NCBI GenBank assembly: GCA_963778225.1
Contig: CAVZTR010000006.1
Location: 124,001-188,000, forward strand
Source of the DNA: JAGVSR01 sp963778225
GTDB lineage: Bacteria > Pseudomonadota > Alphaproteobacteria > Rhizobiales > Hyphomicrobiaceae
DNA length: 64,000 nucleotides
Reading direction: 5' to 3'
Shown here: in pieces, positions 45,210 to 53,857 of the stretch
How positions within the stretch are numbered: the stretch's first letter is position 1
Layout of the letters: each line of letters starts with the position of its first letter
Notes under the pieces: generated by a model
The model's database searches: none
What the model was told of the DNA's origin: nothing
What the model saw: only the letters and a program-made list of their open reading frames with translations
Position numbers and translations under genes: made by a program

Positions 45210-46541
45210 ATGAACCTGAAGCCCACCGCCGCCCGCGCGCCCAAGGTCGGCTTCGTGTCACTCGGCTGCCCGAAAGCCCTCGTCGATAGCGAGCGCATCA
45301 TCACGCGCCTGCGCTCGGAAGGCTATCAGATCGCCCCCGATTACGACGGCGCCGACGTGGTGGTCGTCAACACCTGCGGCTTCCTCGACAGTGCCAAGGC
45401 CGAAAGCCTGGACGCCATTGGCGAAGCAATGGCCAAGAACGGCCGCGTCATTGTCACCGGCTGCATGGGTGTCGAGGAAGGCCGCATTCGCGCCGAGCAC
45501 CCGGGCGTCCTCGCAGTCACCGGTCCGCACCAGTACGAACAGGTCGTCACCGCCGTCCACGACGCGGTCCCGCCCCTGCATGATCCGTTTCTCGATCTCG
45601 TGCCGCCGGAAGGTCTCCACCTCACGCCTCGGCACTACGCCTATTTGAAGATCTCTGAAGGCTGCAACAACCGCTGCTCCTTCTGCATCATCCCTTCGCT
45701 GCGCGGCGACCTTGCCTCGCGCCCGGTCAACCATGTCATGACCGAAGCCGAGCGCCTCGTGAAAGCGGGCGTGAAGGAACTCCTCGTCATCAGCCAGGAC
45801 ACCAGCGCCTACGGCCTCGACATCAAATATGCCGAGAGCCCTTGGAAGGGCCAGCCGCTCAAGGCCCGGTTCCTCGATCTTTGCAATGCGCTTGGCGATC
45901 TCGGCGCGTGGGTCCGCCTGCACTACGTCTATCCCTATCCGCACGTCGACGATGTCATCCCCTTGATGGCCGAGGGCAAGATCCTCCCCTACCTGGACAT
46001 CCCCTTTCAGCACGCATCACCCGCCGTGCTGAAGGCCATGCGCCGACCCGCCCACCAGGAAAAAACGGCAGCCCGTATCGCCGCCTGGCGCAAGATCTGC
46101 CCCGACCTCGCCATTCGCTCCACCTTCATCGTCGGCTTTCCCGGCGAGACCGAAGACGACTTCCAGTTTCTGCTGCAATGGCTGAAGGAAGCCCGCATCA
46201 ATCGCGCCGGCTGCTTCAAGTACGAACCCGTCGAGGGTGCCGTAGCCAATGCCCTGCCCGGCGCCGTACCGGAAGAGGTCAAGGAAGAGCGCTGGCACCG
46301 GTTCATGGCCGCCCAGCAGGACATCTCCACGCAATTACTCGCCGAAAAAGTCGGCCGCACCATCCCCGTCCTGATTGACGAAATCGACGATGAAGGCGCC
46401 ATCGGCCGCTCGCAGTGGGATGCTCCGGAGATCGACGGCGCCGTTTACCTCGACGGCGAAACCGAACTCACCCCTGGCCAGATCGTCCAGGCCCGCATCA
46501 TCGACAGCGATGACACCGACCTCACCGCCGAGCTGGCCTAA
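45210..46541 (+). CDS. rimO: Ribosomal protein S12 methylthiotransferase RimO
   Basis: A 443-residue radical-SAM enzyme that methylthiolates an aspartate of ribosomal protein S12. The UPF0004 domain has VSLGCPKALVDSE near 15-27 and NTCGFLDSAKAE; the radical-SAM cluster is CNNRCSFCIIPSLRG near 152-166; a TRAM domain closes the protein (PVLIDEIDDEGAIGRSQWDAPEIDG). Two bulged hairpin elements follow the stop. The ATG at 45210 has GAGTGAG upstream; a TTG at 45192 is an alternative. Confidence 0.95.
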   Translation: MNLKPTAARAPKVGFVSLGCPKALVDSERIITRLRSEGYQIAPDYDGADVVVVNTCGFLDSAKAESLDAIGEAMAKNGRVIVTGCMGVEEGRIRAEHPGVLAVTGPHQYEQVVTAVHDAVPPLHDPFLDLVPPEGLHLTPRHYAYLKISEGCNNRCSFCIIPSLRGDLASRPVNHVMTEAERLVKAGVKELLVISQDTSAYGLDIKYAESPWKGQPLKARFLDLCNALGDLGAWVRLHYVYPYPHVDDVIPLMAEGKILPYLDIPFQHASPAVLKAMRRPAHQEKTAARIAAWRKICPDLAIRSTFIVGFPGETEDDFQFLLQWLKEARINRAGCFKYEPVEGAVANALPGAVPEEVKEERWHRFMAAQQDISTQLLAEKVGRTIPVLIDEIDDEGAIGRSQWDAPEIDGAVYLDGETELTPGQIVQARIIDSDDTDLTAELA

Positions 46542-46563
46542 CGCGCGCTGCGGCGCTTTTCCT

Positions 46564-46605
46564 GCGCGCTGCGGCCGGCTCCGCGACAGCGGAGTAGCAG
46601 CGCGC
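46564..46605 (+). repeat. Asymmetric bulged hairpin element, copy 7
   Basis: Outer stem GCGCGCTGCG (46564-46573) with AGCAGCGCGC (46596-46605), innermost pair broken; left bulge GCCGG; perfect inner stem CTCCGC / GCGGAG; loop GACA; right bulge T. First of a tandem pair after rimO. Confidence 0.87.
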
Positions 46606-46649
46606 CATCGTCAAGAAACTAGCGAAACGCGCCCGGCAGCGCTTTCCTT

Positions 46650-46691
46650 GCGCGCTGCGGCCGGCTCCGCGACAGCGGAGTCGCAGCGCGC
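46650..46691 (+). repeat. Asymmetric bulged hairpin element, copy 8
   Basis: Perfect 10-bp outer stem GCGCGCTGCG / CGCAGCGCGC (46650-46659 and 46682-46691); left bulge GCCGG; perfect inner stem CTCCGC / GCGGAG; loop GACA; right bulge T. Second of the tandem pair. Confidence 0.88.
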
Positions 46692-46888
46692 CCTCGTCAA
46701 GCAGCGCGTCATCATCAACACGCAACCAAGCACCGACTACGACCGTTTTCCGTCTGGAATGGGACACCGGTTTGCAATTCGGCAACACTTCTGCCGCATC
46801 CTTCCGGCACCATATGTAAGACGAGCCCACCCTAGGCAGGCCACCCGCGGTCGGCTAGCGTCCGGCTCAAGAATACGGAGTAGGGGTC

Positions 46889-48751
46889 ATGCTGTTGCGT
46901 TGGGTGGGTACGGTCGTCTCGGCGGGCGCGCTCGCGGTTTGCCTCGGCAATCCCGTCCTGGCCGAGCCTGCCGCGACCGAGGTCGCCAACGCGGAGGCCA
47001 CTGCGCCGCTGCCGGCCACCACGTCGCCGCAAGCCGTTGGCGCCGTCATCCGCGAGCGCCTGCTCGCAGACGCCAAGACCGCGAAAGAAGAAGAAGCAGC
47101 CGACTGGCAGGCCCTGATCGCGTTCTACGAAGCCCGCGCCGACGAGCCCCTGTTCATCGGCCGCGCTGGCTACACGCCGAAAGCCGTGGCGCTCATCGAA
47201 GAGATGAAGAAGAGCGCCGACTATGGCCTCGACCCATCCGACTACGTCGTCCTCGACATGGGCACCGATAGTTCAGATCGCGCCGAACTGACGCCCGAAC
47301 AAAAGGTCGAGGGTGAGCAGAAGTTTGCGCTCACCGTGCTGAAATATGCGCGCGATGCCCGCGGCGGCCGCATTCCCGAGCCCACGACGCAGCTCGCGTC
47401 CTACGTCGACCGGACACCTCAGTATGTTGATCCGAAGAAGCTGCTCGATGATCTCGCCGCCGCCGGCGACCCGGCCGAAGTTCTGCGCGGCACGCATCCC
47501 AAGCACGCCCAGTTTGAAAAGCTGCGCCAGAAATACCTCGAACTGAAGCGCAGTGCCGACCAGGCCAAGGAAGTTGTCCGCCTGCCCGCCAAGGGCGCTA
47601 AACTGGTGCCCGGCCAGAGCCACCCAGACGTGGCCCTCCTGCGTCAACGCCTTGGCGTCCCCGCCGGCACCAACAAAGAAGGCGAAACCGACGACAACTA
47701 CTACGACGACACTTTGGCCGAAGCCGTCGCCAAATTCCAAAATGATAAAGGTCAGAAACCTGACGGGATCGTCGGCCCGCGCACGCGCAAAGCGCTGAAC
47801 GACATCGATGTCCCGAGCCCCGAGCGCCTCCTCGCCAACATGGAAATGTGGCGCTGGATGCCGGATGATCTCGGTGACTTCCACGTTTGGGTGAACCTCC
47901 CCGAGTTCCTCGTCCGCGTTGTCAAAAATGGCGAGATCATTCACGAAGAGCGCATCATCACCGGCGAGTTGAACAACCAGACGCCGATTTTCTCGGATGT
48001 CCTCGAGACCATCTATTTCAATCCGCGCTGGAATGTGCCGCAGAGCATCAAGGTCAACGAACTCTACCCGGGCCTTGCGCGCGGTGGTGGATCGTTCGAG
48101 CGCCAGGGCCTGCGCATGATGCGCAACGGCAAGTACGTCGATCCATACAGCATCGACTGGTCCCGCGCAGACATCCGCAATTACGATGTCTATCAGCCCT
48201 CAGGCCCCGGCAACGCCCTCGGCATCGTGAAGTTCACGTTCCCCAACAAGCATGCCGTCTATCTGCATGACACGCCGACAAAGAACCTGTTCAACGAACA
48301 GTCACGCACCTTCAGCCATGGCTGCATGCGCGTGCGCAATCCCATGCGTCTTGCCGAAGTGCTGCTGGAAAAGGACAAGGGCTGGTCGCCGGATCAAGTG
48401 CACGAGACGCAGCAGTCCGATCCGGATGAAGTTGCCGTCAAGCTCGACACGACGATCCCGGTCCACATCACCTACTTCACCGAACTCATTGGTGAGGACG
48501 GCAGCGAGCGCATCGTGAAAGATGTTTATGGTCATGAGCAGCGCGTGAAGCTGGCGCTGGCCGGCAAGTTCGATCAGATCGCCAAAGGTCGCGATCACCT
48601 TGCACCGGTGAAGTTCTCGCGCGTCCAATACAGTGGTCCCGACGACTGGGGATTCTTCTACGGCCCATCCAGCCAGAACCGCCGCTATAAGAAGAACAAC
48701 TCGTCCCTCAACGACTTCTTCAACAACATGTTCGGCGGCGGCGGCTACTAA
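46889..48751 (+). CDS. Periplasmic L,D-transpeptidase (YcbB/LdtD type)
   Basis: A 620-residue enzyme making 3-3 peptidoglycan cross-links. It has a signal peptide (VVSAGALAVCLGNPVLA, about 8-25), a scaffold domain, a peptidoglycan-binding domain (about 245-305, PDVALLRQRLGVP...KPDGIVGPRTRKALNDID) and the YkuD catalytic domain. The last carries YLHDTPTKNLF and the nucleophile motif RTFSHGCMRVRNP near 471-483. The C-terminal Asn/Gly-rich end (NNMFGGGGY) is unusual but short. A TetR gene converges on it. Confidence 0.93.
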   Translation: MLLRWVGTVVSAGALAVCLGNPVLAEPAATEVANAEATAPLPATTSPQAVGAVIRERLLADAKTAKEEEAADWQALIAFYEARADEPLFIGRAGYTPKAVALIEEMKKSADYGLDPSDYVVLDMGTDSSDRAELTPEQKVEGEQKFALTVLKYARDARGGRIPEPTTQLASYVDRTPQYVDPKKLLDDLAAAGDPAEVLRGTHPKHAQFEKLRQKYLELKRSADQAKEVVRLPAKGAKLVPGQSHPDVALLRQRLGVPAGTNKEGETDDNYYDDTLAEAVAKFQNDKGQKPDGIVGPRTRKALNDIDVPSPERLLANMEMWRWMPDDLGDFHVWVNLPEFLVRVVKNGEIIHEERIITGELNNQTPIFSDVLETIYFNPRWNVPQSIKVNELYPGLARGGGSFERQGLRMMRNGKYVDPYSIDWSRADIRNYDVYQPSGPGNALGIVKFTFPNKHAVYLHDTPTKNLFNEQSRTFSHGCMRVRNPMRLAEVLLEKDKGWSPDQVHETQQSDPDEVAVKLDTTIPVHITYFTELIGEDGSERIVKDVYGHEQRVKLALAGKFDQIAKGRDHLAPVKFSRVQYSGPDDWGFFYGPSSQNRRYKKNNSSLNDFFNNMFGGGGY

Positions 48752-48765
48752 GCCGCCGCATGACC

Positions 48766-49449
48766 TCAGATCGACGGTGTGGGCGTCGTATCAGCCGGCG
48801 TCGACGGTGCCACCGGTGCTGAATGCGTGCGCGAGCTACAGCCCATCGCCTTCATAAGCCTTGAGGCGATGTGATCGGCACCCTCGAAGATATCGGTGAG
48901 CATCCGCATCGACTGCTCGCCCCGCTTGAGGCGGCGGTCGAGTGCCGCCATGGTCCGCGCCGAGCCAGGATCGTCGTCCTCAAGCCATGTCTGCATCACG
49001 CTCGCGTAAACCGACGCCAGACCAGTGACGCGCGATGTGCCAAGCACGCCGTCTGTTCGAACACCCGCCGCATGAAGCATCCACGCCTGCGACGCCATCG
49101 TGCGGCGCACCAGTTCCATATCGAAGGGACGCGCGGCGGCAATATTCTTGAGCGCCTCCTTATAGGGCACCAGCACGTCCAATCGCGCCATGACGACGTC
49201 GAAGATCCGGTCCCGCGAATTCTCCGACCCTGTGAACTTTGGCGCACTGGAGAGAACCGCGTCGTCGACTGCGCGGGAGAACGCGGAAAGAATGGCTGTC
49301 TTCGACGGAAATTCGCGCCGCAGCGCGGCCAGGTCGATAGCGGCAGCCTCGGCAATGTCCTTCATCAGAACGTCGTCCCACGGCCGTTCCGCAGCGAGCC
49401 GCATGGTGGCGGCAATGATCCGGCCCTTGTTCGTCGATTGATCAAGCAT
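48766..49449 (-). CDS. TetR-family transcriptional regulator
   Basis: A 227-residue regulator. The N-terminal helix-turn-helix domain (about 5-50: RIIAATMRLAAERPWDDVLMKDIAEAAAIDLAALRREFPSK) is TetR-like, followed by an all-helical ligand domain. The ATG at 49449 has a GGAGG ribosome site and is preferred over 49461. Its 3' end is 15 bp from the transpeptidase stop. Target and ligand are unknown. Confidence 0.85.
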   Translation of the reverse strand: MLDQSTNKGRIIAATMRLAAERPWDDVLMKDIAEAAAIDLAALRREFPSKTAILSAFSRAVDDAVLSSAPKFTGSENSRDRIFDVVMARLDVLVPYKEALKNIAAARPFDMELVRRTMASQAWMLHAAGVRTDGVLGTSRVTGLASVYASVMQTWLEDDDPGSARTMAALDRRLKRGEQSMRMLTDIFEGADHIASRLMKAMGCSSRTHSAPVAPSTPADTTPTPSI

Positions 49450-49530
49450 GACGGCCTCCACCTCTTCACCTGAGAGATGAACGTAAGTACCGCGCCGCCA
49501 GATTGCCAGATCGCTTACCCGGCCAACCGG

Positions 49531-50190
49531 TTAACGCACCAAAACTCTGGCTGCGCCCATCGCCAGCACCGCACCTGCGAACTGCGCCGCAACAAAGGCC
49601 GGCGCGTCTCCCGGCGCGATCCCAGCAAACGTATTGGTCATGGTCCGCGCGATTGTCACCGCCGGGTTGGCAAACGACGTGGACGCTGTGAACCAATAGG
49701 CTGCCGTAATGTAAAGGCCCACAACAACCGCCACAAACTCCGGCTTATGGCGCACCGTCATCAGGATCGCGAGCACAAGCCCGAATGTCGCCACGCCCTC
49801 GCTGATCCACTGCCCCGTTCCCGTTCTCATTGTTTCCGAGACTTGTAGAATAGGGAGGTCGAACATCGCATGCGCCAACTGCACACCCGCGATCGCCGCC
49901 GTAATCTGGATCAAAGCATAAACTGCAAACGCGCCGGCACTGAGATTTCCAGACATCATGGCAACGAGCGAGACCGCCGGATTGAAATGCGCCCCTGAAA
50001 TTGTCCCGAACATCGTGATCAGCACAACAAGTATCGCACCCGTCGCCAACGTATTGGCCAACAACGCGATGGCGATATTCCCGCCCGCGAGCTTAGCTGC
50101 CATGATCCCTGAGCCCACCACTGCGGCGAGCAATAGCGCGGTTCCGAGCGCCTCCGCAAATGCGCGCGTCGTCAGCGAATTTTCGCTCAT
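49531..50190 (-). CDS. aqpS: Aquaglyceroporin-type channel (AqpS-like)
   Basis: A 219-residue MIP-family channel with six helices and two NPA half-helices: SGAHFNPAVSLVAMM near 66-80 and TSFANPAVTIARTMTN near 170-185. It follows arsR and arsC on the same strand after 57 bp, the arrangement known from Sinorhizobium, where AqpS releases arsenite made by ArsC. No arsB/acr3 pump or arsH is present. Start at 50190 (MSENSLTTRAFAEALG) fits the family better than 50235. Confidence 0.88.
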   Translation of the reverse strand: MSENSLTTRAFAEALGTALLLAAVVGSGIMAAKLAGGNIAIALLANTLATGAILVVLITMFGTISGAHFNPAVSLVAMMSGNLSAGAFAVYALIQITAAIAGVQLAHAMFDLPILQVSETMRTGTGQWISEGVATFGLVLAILMTVRHKPEFVAVVVGLYITAAYWFTASTSFANPAVTIARTMTNTFAGIAPGDAPAFVAAQFAGAVLAMGAARVLVR

Positions 50191-50246
50191 TAAATTGTTC
50201 CAGTAGCCGTTGGTAACAAGCCTACGGCGCTCCACGGCAGAAAGTT

Positions 50247-50774
50247 TCAGTTCGCAGTTTCGTCCATGCCGCGATTTTGCTGCATCTGTCCGATCTGGTC
50301 GAGCTTCGCCTTAAGCGACATCCGATCCAGTGCCGCGAGCGGCAGGTTCACGAAGACGCCGATCCGCTGATACAGCATGCGGTGCGTGTCGGCGAACGCT
50401 GCTCGGATTTCGGCCTCCGAGCCTTGTGTGCGCGACGGATCGGGCAATCCCCAGTGCGCCGTCATCGGCTGCCCGGGCCAGTAAGGGCACGTTTCATTCG
50501 CCGCGTCGTCGCACACAGTGAAAACGAAATCCATCTGAGGCGCATCCGGTCCCGAGAACTCGTTCCAAGATTTGGAGCGAACGTCGCCGACGTCGTAGCC
50601 GAGCTTCGACAGCATATCGATAGCATGAGGATTGACCCGCCCGCTCGGCTGGCTTCCCGCCGAGTAGGCCTTGAAACGCCCTTTGCCGAGCTCGTTCATG
50701 ACGCACTCGGCGATGACCGATCGCGCCGAATTGTGCGTGCAGAGAAACAGAACATGGAAGACGGGATCACTCAT
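50247..50774 (-). CDS. arsC: Arsenate reductase (low-molecular-weight phosphatase type)
   Basis: A 175-residue thiol enzyme reducing arsenate to arsenite. The P-loop LFLCTHNSARS near 9-19 holds the catalytic Cys; further Cys (VCDDAANETCPYWPG near 88-102) match the relay cysteines of ArsC. WGLPDPSRTQG is the general acid loop. It begins 4 bp after arsR ends, so the two are co-transcribed. Confidence 0.93.
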   Translation of the reverse strand: MSDPVFHVLFLCTHNSARSVIAECVMNELGKGRFKAYSAGSQPSGRVNPHAIDMLSKLGYDVGDVRSKSWNEFSGPDAPQMDFVFTVCDDAANETCPYWPGQPMTAHWGLPDPSRTQGSEAEIRAAFADTHRMLYQRIGVFVNLPLAALDRMSLKAKLDQIGQMQQNRGMDETAN

Positions 50775-50778
50775 GGCC

Positions 50779-51138
50779 TCACTCTTTGAGATTGGAAGCT
50801 GTCGGACAACAGGCTGACGCGTCCGGCACGGCCGCGCCGCAAAGGTCAGGCCGGCCCCCGCAACACTCCTCAGTCAGGAAAGCTAGGAGTTCGCGCATCG
50901 CCGGGACATTCAGCGCCGATCGCATGAAGCGGCCCTCGCGCCGTGTTTCAATCAGGCCCGCGCGCTCCAACTCCTTCGTATGGAACGTCAGCGTCGATGA
51001 GGGAATGTCCGCCGCCGTCGCCAGTTCGCCCGCCGATAATCCACCCGGTCCAGCACGAACAAGCGCACGGAAAACCACGAGACGATGAGAATTGGCGAGC
51101 GCAGCCAGCGCACGAACAGCGTCGGTATCGTTCATCAT
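50779..51138 (-). CDS. arsR: ArsR-family arsenical repressor
   Basis: A 119-residue winged-helix repressor: ALANSHRLVVFRALVRAGPGGLSAGELATAADIPSSTLTFHTKELERAGLI is the DNA-binding part. The usual ELCVCDL inducer site of the E. coli type is missing; instead Cys cluster at the C-terminus (positions 92, 93, 100, 110, 111), as in ArsR proteins that bind As(III) at a C-terminal Cys site. It heads arsR-arsC-aqpS. The frame is open to 51321, but the ATG at 51138 is where family similarity begins. An imperfect dyad near 51220-51240 (ATGATATAATGTTACAT) could be its operator. Confidence 0.9.
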   Translation of the reverse strand: MMNDTDAVRALAALANSHRLVVFRALVRAGPGGLSAGELATAADIPSSTLTFHTKELERAGLIETRREGRFMRSALNVPAMRELLAFLTEECCGGRPDLCGAAVPDASACCPTASNLKE

Positions 51139-51500
51139 TTCAACGCTACTGGAAATATGCGACTGACCTATGACACGATCGCTTTCACAAACGCGTGAGC
51201 CTTTCAAAACGCGCCTTGTCTGAAATGATATAATGTTACATAAAGACGGGGTGAACGGCAGCCTGATCTCCCGAGATGGAAGCCGGACATCGACACAATC
51301 CTCTGGTCGATCTCCAATCAAATCAGAGGCTTGACGTCACTGAGTTCTGCCCGCTCAGCGGGGATGCCGAAACGATTTCCTCCAGTTTCGCGATCCCCGT
51401 GATGCGGATAACAGGCTCAGATGCCGGCCCCGTCTCCCGCGGGCAACCGGCCAAAGATCGCCATAGGCGACCGCGAGCTATCGGGAGATGTCCTCCAACA

Positions 51501-52325
51501 TTATTTCGATAGCTCGCGGCTGCGGCGCACAGCAGCCGCCACCGCGTCCGTCATGAGATCCTGAAGTCCCGGCTGACCCATCAGCACGGCTAGCGCCGCA
51601 GCGGTGGTCCCGCCTGGCGAAGTCACGTTCTGCCGGAGCGTCGCCGCGTCGAGGTCCGACCGGTGCAGCAATTCCCCCGCCCCTGCGACCGTCGCGCGAG
51701 CGAGCGACTGCGCGAGTTCTGGCGACAATCCTGCCTTCCGTCCCGCCTCCGCCAGACACTCCGCCACGAGGAACACATACGCCGGCCCCGATCCAGAAAC
51801 CGCCGTGACCGCATCCATGTCGTCTTCCCGTTCGAGCCACACGACCTCGCCGACGGCTGACAGCAACTGGCTCGCCATCGCCTTTTGTTCCGCCGTCGCT
51901 ACGGCATTGGCGACGCACGCCGTAACTCCCCGACCCACCTGCGCCGGCATATTGGGCATCGCTCGGATGACGGCAGTTCCTGGCATCAAATGGTGCTCGA
52001 AACTCGCAAGCGTCTTGCCGGCGGCAATCGACAGCACCACCGTCTTCGGCCCAGCAAGCTTCGCCAATGGCGCGAACACCTGATCCATCAGCTGCGGCTT
52101 CACCGCCACCAGAATGAGCGACGGCGGTGCGGGAAGTGACGCAACGGTTGCCGCGGTTCGAATGCCATGTTGCTGCAGAAACAGCGCGATCTCAGGCGAT
52201 GGCGCCGGGTCCTGTATGACGATCTGGTCGGCCGGCAATCCGCGCGCGATCAAACCTTCGAGCAGCGCTCCGCCCATCTTGCCGGCGCCGGCAACGAGCA
52301 AGGGACCATCGAGCTTGAGAGACAT
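51501..52325 (-). CDS. proC: Pyrroline-5-carboxylate reductase
   Basis: A 274-residue enzyme making proline from pyrroline-5-carboxylate with NAD(P)H. The Rossmann motif is LLVAGAGKMGGALLEGLIARG near 9-29; the C-terminal blocks MDAVTAVSGSGPAYVFLVAECLAEAGRKAGL near 160-190 and NVTSPGGTTAAALAVL near 229-244 are diagnostic. It follows the YbjN-like gene on the same strand with a 46-bp gap. Confidence 0.96.
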   Translation of the reverse strand: MSLKLDGPLLVAGAGKMGGALLEGLIARGLPADQIVIQDPAPSPEIALFLQQHGIRTAATVASLPAPPSLILVAVKPQLMDQVFAPLAKLAGPKTVVLSIAAGKTLASFEHHLMPGTAVIRAMPNMPAQVGRGVTACVANAVATAEQKAMASQLLSAVGEVVWLEREDDMDAVTAVSGSGPAYVFLVAECLAEAGRKAGLSPELAQSLARATVAGAGELLHRSDLDAATLRQNVTSPGGTTAAALAVLMGQPGLQDLMTDAVAAAVRRSRELSK

Positions 52326-52371
52326 GGGCGCGTTCCATCCGGCTTCACGAGGGAAAACCGCGCCGGACGTG

Positions 52372-52869
52372 TCAGGCCTGCCCCTCGGTCTGGAACATGG
52401 TCGAAACCAGCGCTTCGCGGCTTTCCTTACCTGCCCAGACCACGAACTGGAAGGCCTGATAGTACCGCTCGCAGGCTTCCAGCGCCGCCTTCAGCATCGC
52501 TTCACACTGCTGCGGCGCGCACACCGAACCGTTGAGCAGCAGCGCATGCCGGAACATCACTAGGCCTTCCTGGGTCCAAAGATCGAAGTGCCCGAGCCAG
52601 AGTTGCTCGTTGATCTGCGCCACCAGCCGGTACATTTCATTCAAACGGTTGTCGGGGACGCGGAAGTCGAATGCGCACGCGAGGTGCAGCGCCTCCAGGT
52701 CGTCGCGCCAGTTGAGCGACACATGATAGTCGGTCCAGTTTCCGCCGACGATCAGCGTCAACTCGTCATCGCCGGTCCGGTCCACGGCCCAGTCGTGCGC
52801 CGCCGCCAATTGCTCGACAATATCGATCGGATTGATTGCGCGCTCGTAGCCCTGCTCAGCCGATGCCAT
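52372..52869 (-). CDS. YbjN-domain protein
   Basis: A 165-residue protein of the YbjN family with a type III secretion chaperone-like fold. It shows IDIVEQLAAAHDWAVDRTGDDELTLIVGGNWTDYHVSLNW near 17-56 and LNEMYRLVAQINEQLWLGHFDLWTQEGLVMFRHALLLNG near 76-114. The family is conserved in alphaproteobacteria, often beside proC, and its function is not established. The start has AAGGAAG upstream. Confidence 0.88.
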   Translation of the reverse strand: MASAEQGYERAINPIDIVEQLAAAHDWAVDRTGDDELTLIVGGNWTDYHVSLNWRDDLEALHLACAFDFRVPDNRLNEMYRLVAQINEQLWLGHFDLWTQEGLVMFRHALLLNGSVCAPQQCEAMLKAALEACERYYQAFQFVVWAGKESREALVSTMFQTEGQA

Positions 52870-53301
52870 GCGTCTTCCTTTTTGTTCCCGCGCGAGGCAG
52901 GGCTTTCAGCGGCTGGCGAACCGCCGGATAAATCGCCGGTCGCCTCGCCGCCAACGCGACGGGCCGACAAAGCATCAGGCGGGCACGAGTTGCAACACGA
53001 CGACAGGCTTGTCCACGGACAATGCCGCCCACGCCGCCAACAGCGCCTTGGATTGCCCGAGAAATGCGGCTTTCACAGCACGTTCAATCAGCCTCATGTT
53101 GATAAGCCCCACGCCGCTGTGGACAGCCAAGTGCCCTCAACGACGCCAACCGAGGGGGAGGCCGCCGTGAACGAGGCGAGGCCCTGCACGCTGTCCGGGA
53201 ATCTGTCTCACTGAGGCCTCGTTATCGGCATGCCGCAGCATCCCCGAACCGAGTCCGAGGATTTCTGGCACAACAGGCAGACAGCATCCGAAAAGACGGC
53301 G
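52870..53301. other. Gap between ybjN-like gene and ubiK
   Basis: About 430 bp. The only protein-like item is a 40-codon minus-strand frame (52975-53097), listed separately. The promoter of the ybjN-proC unit should lie at the left edge. I see no repeats or clear hairpins. Confidence 0.4.
52975..53097 (-). CDS. Possible 40-residue protein
   Basis: A short frame starting at the ATG at 53097, MRLIERAVKAAFLGQSKALL, with an amphipathic helix first and a hydrophobic strand-like end (KPVVVLQLVPA). GGGG lies 11 bp upstream. Codon use is only moderately like neighbouring genes. It could be a real small gene or a remnant of a longer one; low confidence. Confidence 0.25.
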   Translation of the reverse strand: MRLIERAVKAAFLGQSKALLAAWAALSVDKPVVVLQLVPA

Positions 53302-53568
53302 TCAGGCACCGCCCTTGAGTCGCGAGATCTCACTCTCCAACGATGCGACACGCGCCAGCAGCGCCTCACTGTCCTCGCGCGCCTTCGCGGCCATCGCCTT
53401 GACGGCCTCGAACTCGTCGCGCCGCACGAGATCCATGCCCGCAAGCATCTTCTCGCCCTGCGCCCGCATGAAGGATTCCATCTCCTTCTGTGCACCCTGC
53501 GCCGCGCCTGCCGCATCCGTCATCAGCTTGCCGAGTTCGTCGAAAAACCGGTTTGAAGTCTGGGTCAT
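53302..53568 (-). CDS. ubiK: Accessory factor UbiK (BMFP domain)
   Basis: An 88-residue protein of the UbiK/YqiC family, which aids ubiquinone synthesis. NRFFDELGKLMTDAAGAAQGAQKEMESFMRAQGEKMLAGMDLV is an amphipathic membrane-fusogenic part; DEFEAVKAMAAKAREDSEALLARVASLESEI is a C-terminal trimeric coiled coil. The ATG at 53568 has GGAGCTT upstream; the longer frame reads through a hairpin repeat and is not protein-like. It is divergent from lgt. Confidence 0.9.
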   Translation of the reverse strand: MTQTSNRFFDELGKLMTDAAGAAQGAQKEMESFMRAQGEKMLAGMDLVRRDEFEAVKAMAAKAREDSEALLARVASLESEISRLKGGA

Positions 53569-53594
53569 GGGAAGCTCCATCCTGTCGCGCTGGC

Positions 53595-53619
53595 TCCACA
53601 CCGGCTTGCCGAGTGTGGA
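53595..53619 (+). repeat. Short form of the bulged hairpin, copy C
   Basis: TCCAC (53595-53599) pairs with GTGGA (53615-53619); left bulge ACCGG; core CTTGCCGAG; right T. First of a tandem pair upstream of ubiK. Confidence 0.7.
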
Positions 53620-53629
53620 CCAAAAGAAC

Positions 53630-53654
53630 TCCACACCGGCTTGCCGAGTGTGCG
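53630..53654 (+). repeat. Short form of the bulged hairpin, copy D
   Basis: TCCAC (53630-53634) with GTGCG (53650-53654), outer pairs lost; left bulge ACCGG; core CTTGCCGAG; right T. Second of the pair, identical in its core to the first. Confidence 0.6.
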
Positions 53655-53857
53655 AACGCAAACAGCTTTGCGCGTCCTGCTCGCGCACGGCTGTCGCGGA
53701 GTTGAAATATGCCGCGACTATGGGCGCTTAGACCCAAGAGTGCAACCGCATCGACCCATGCGGGCCCGACTCTGGACTTTCGCCATCGCCCAACCTAACG
53801 TCCGCCGCCGCCTGCCCAACCTCCAGCACGTCTCACCCGTAAGGCTGCTCCACACGC

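Larger units (their letters stand above)
46542..46888. other. Gap between rimO and the L,D-transpeptidase gene
   Basis: About 345 bp without a gene. The first 150 bp hold two copies of the bulged hairpin element within a larger, roughly 86-bp duplicated unit (also repeating the flanking GCGCTTTCCT and GTCAAG segments). The rest must carry the promoter of the transpeptidase gene. Confidence 0.6.

Noticed and set aside
53569..53688. N-terminal extension of ubiK
   Set aside because: The extra 40 residues are the translation of the hairpin pair C and D; the ATG at 53568 has a ribosome site and matches the family.
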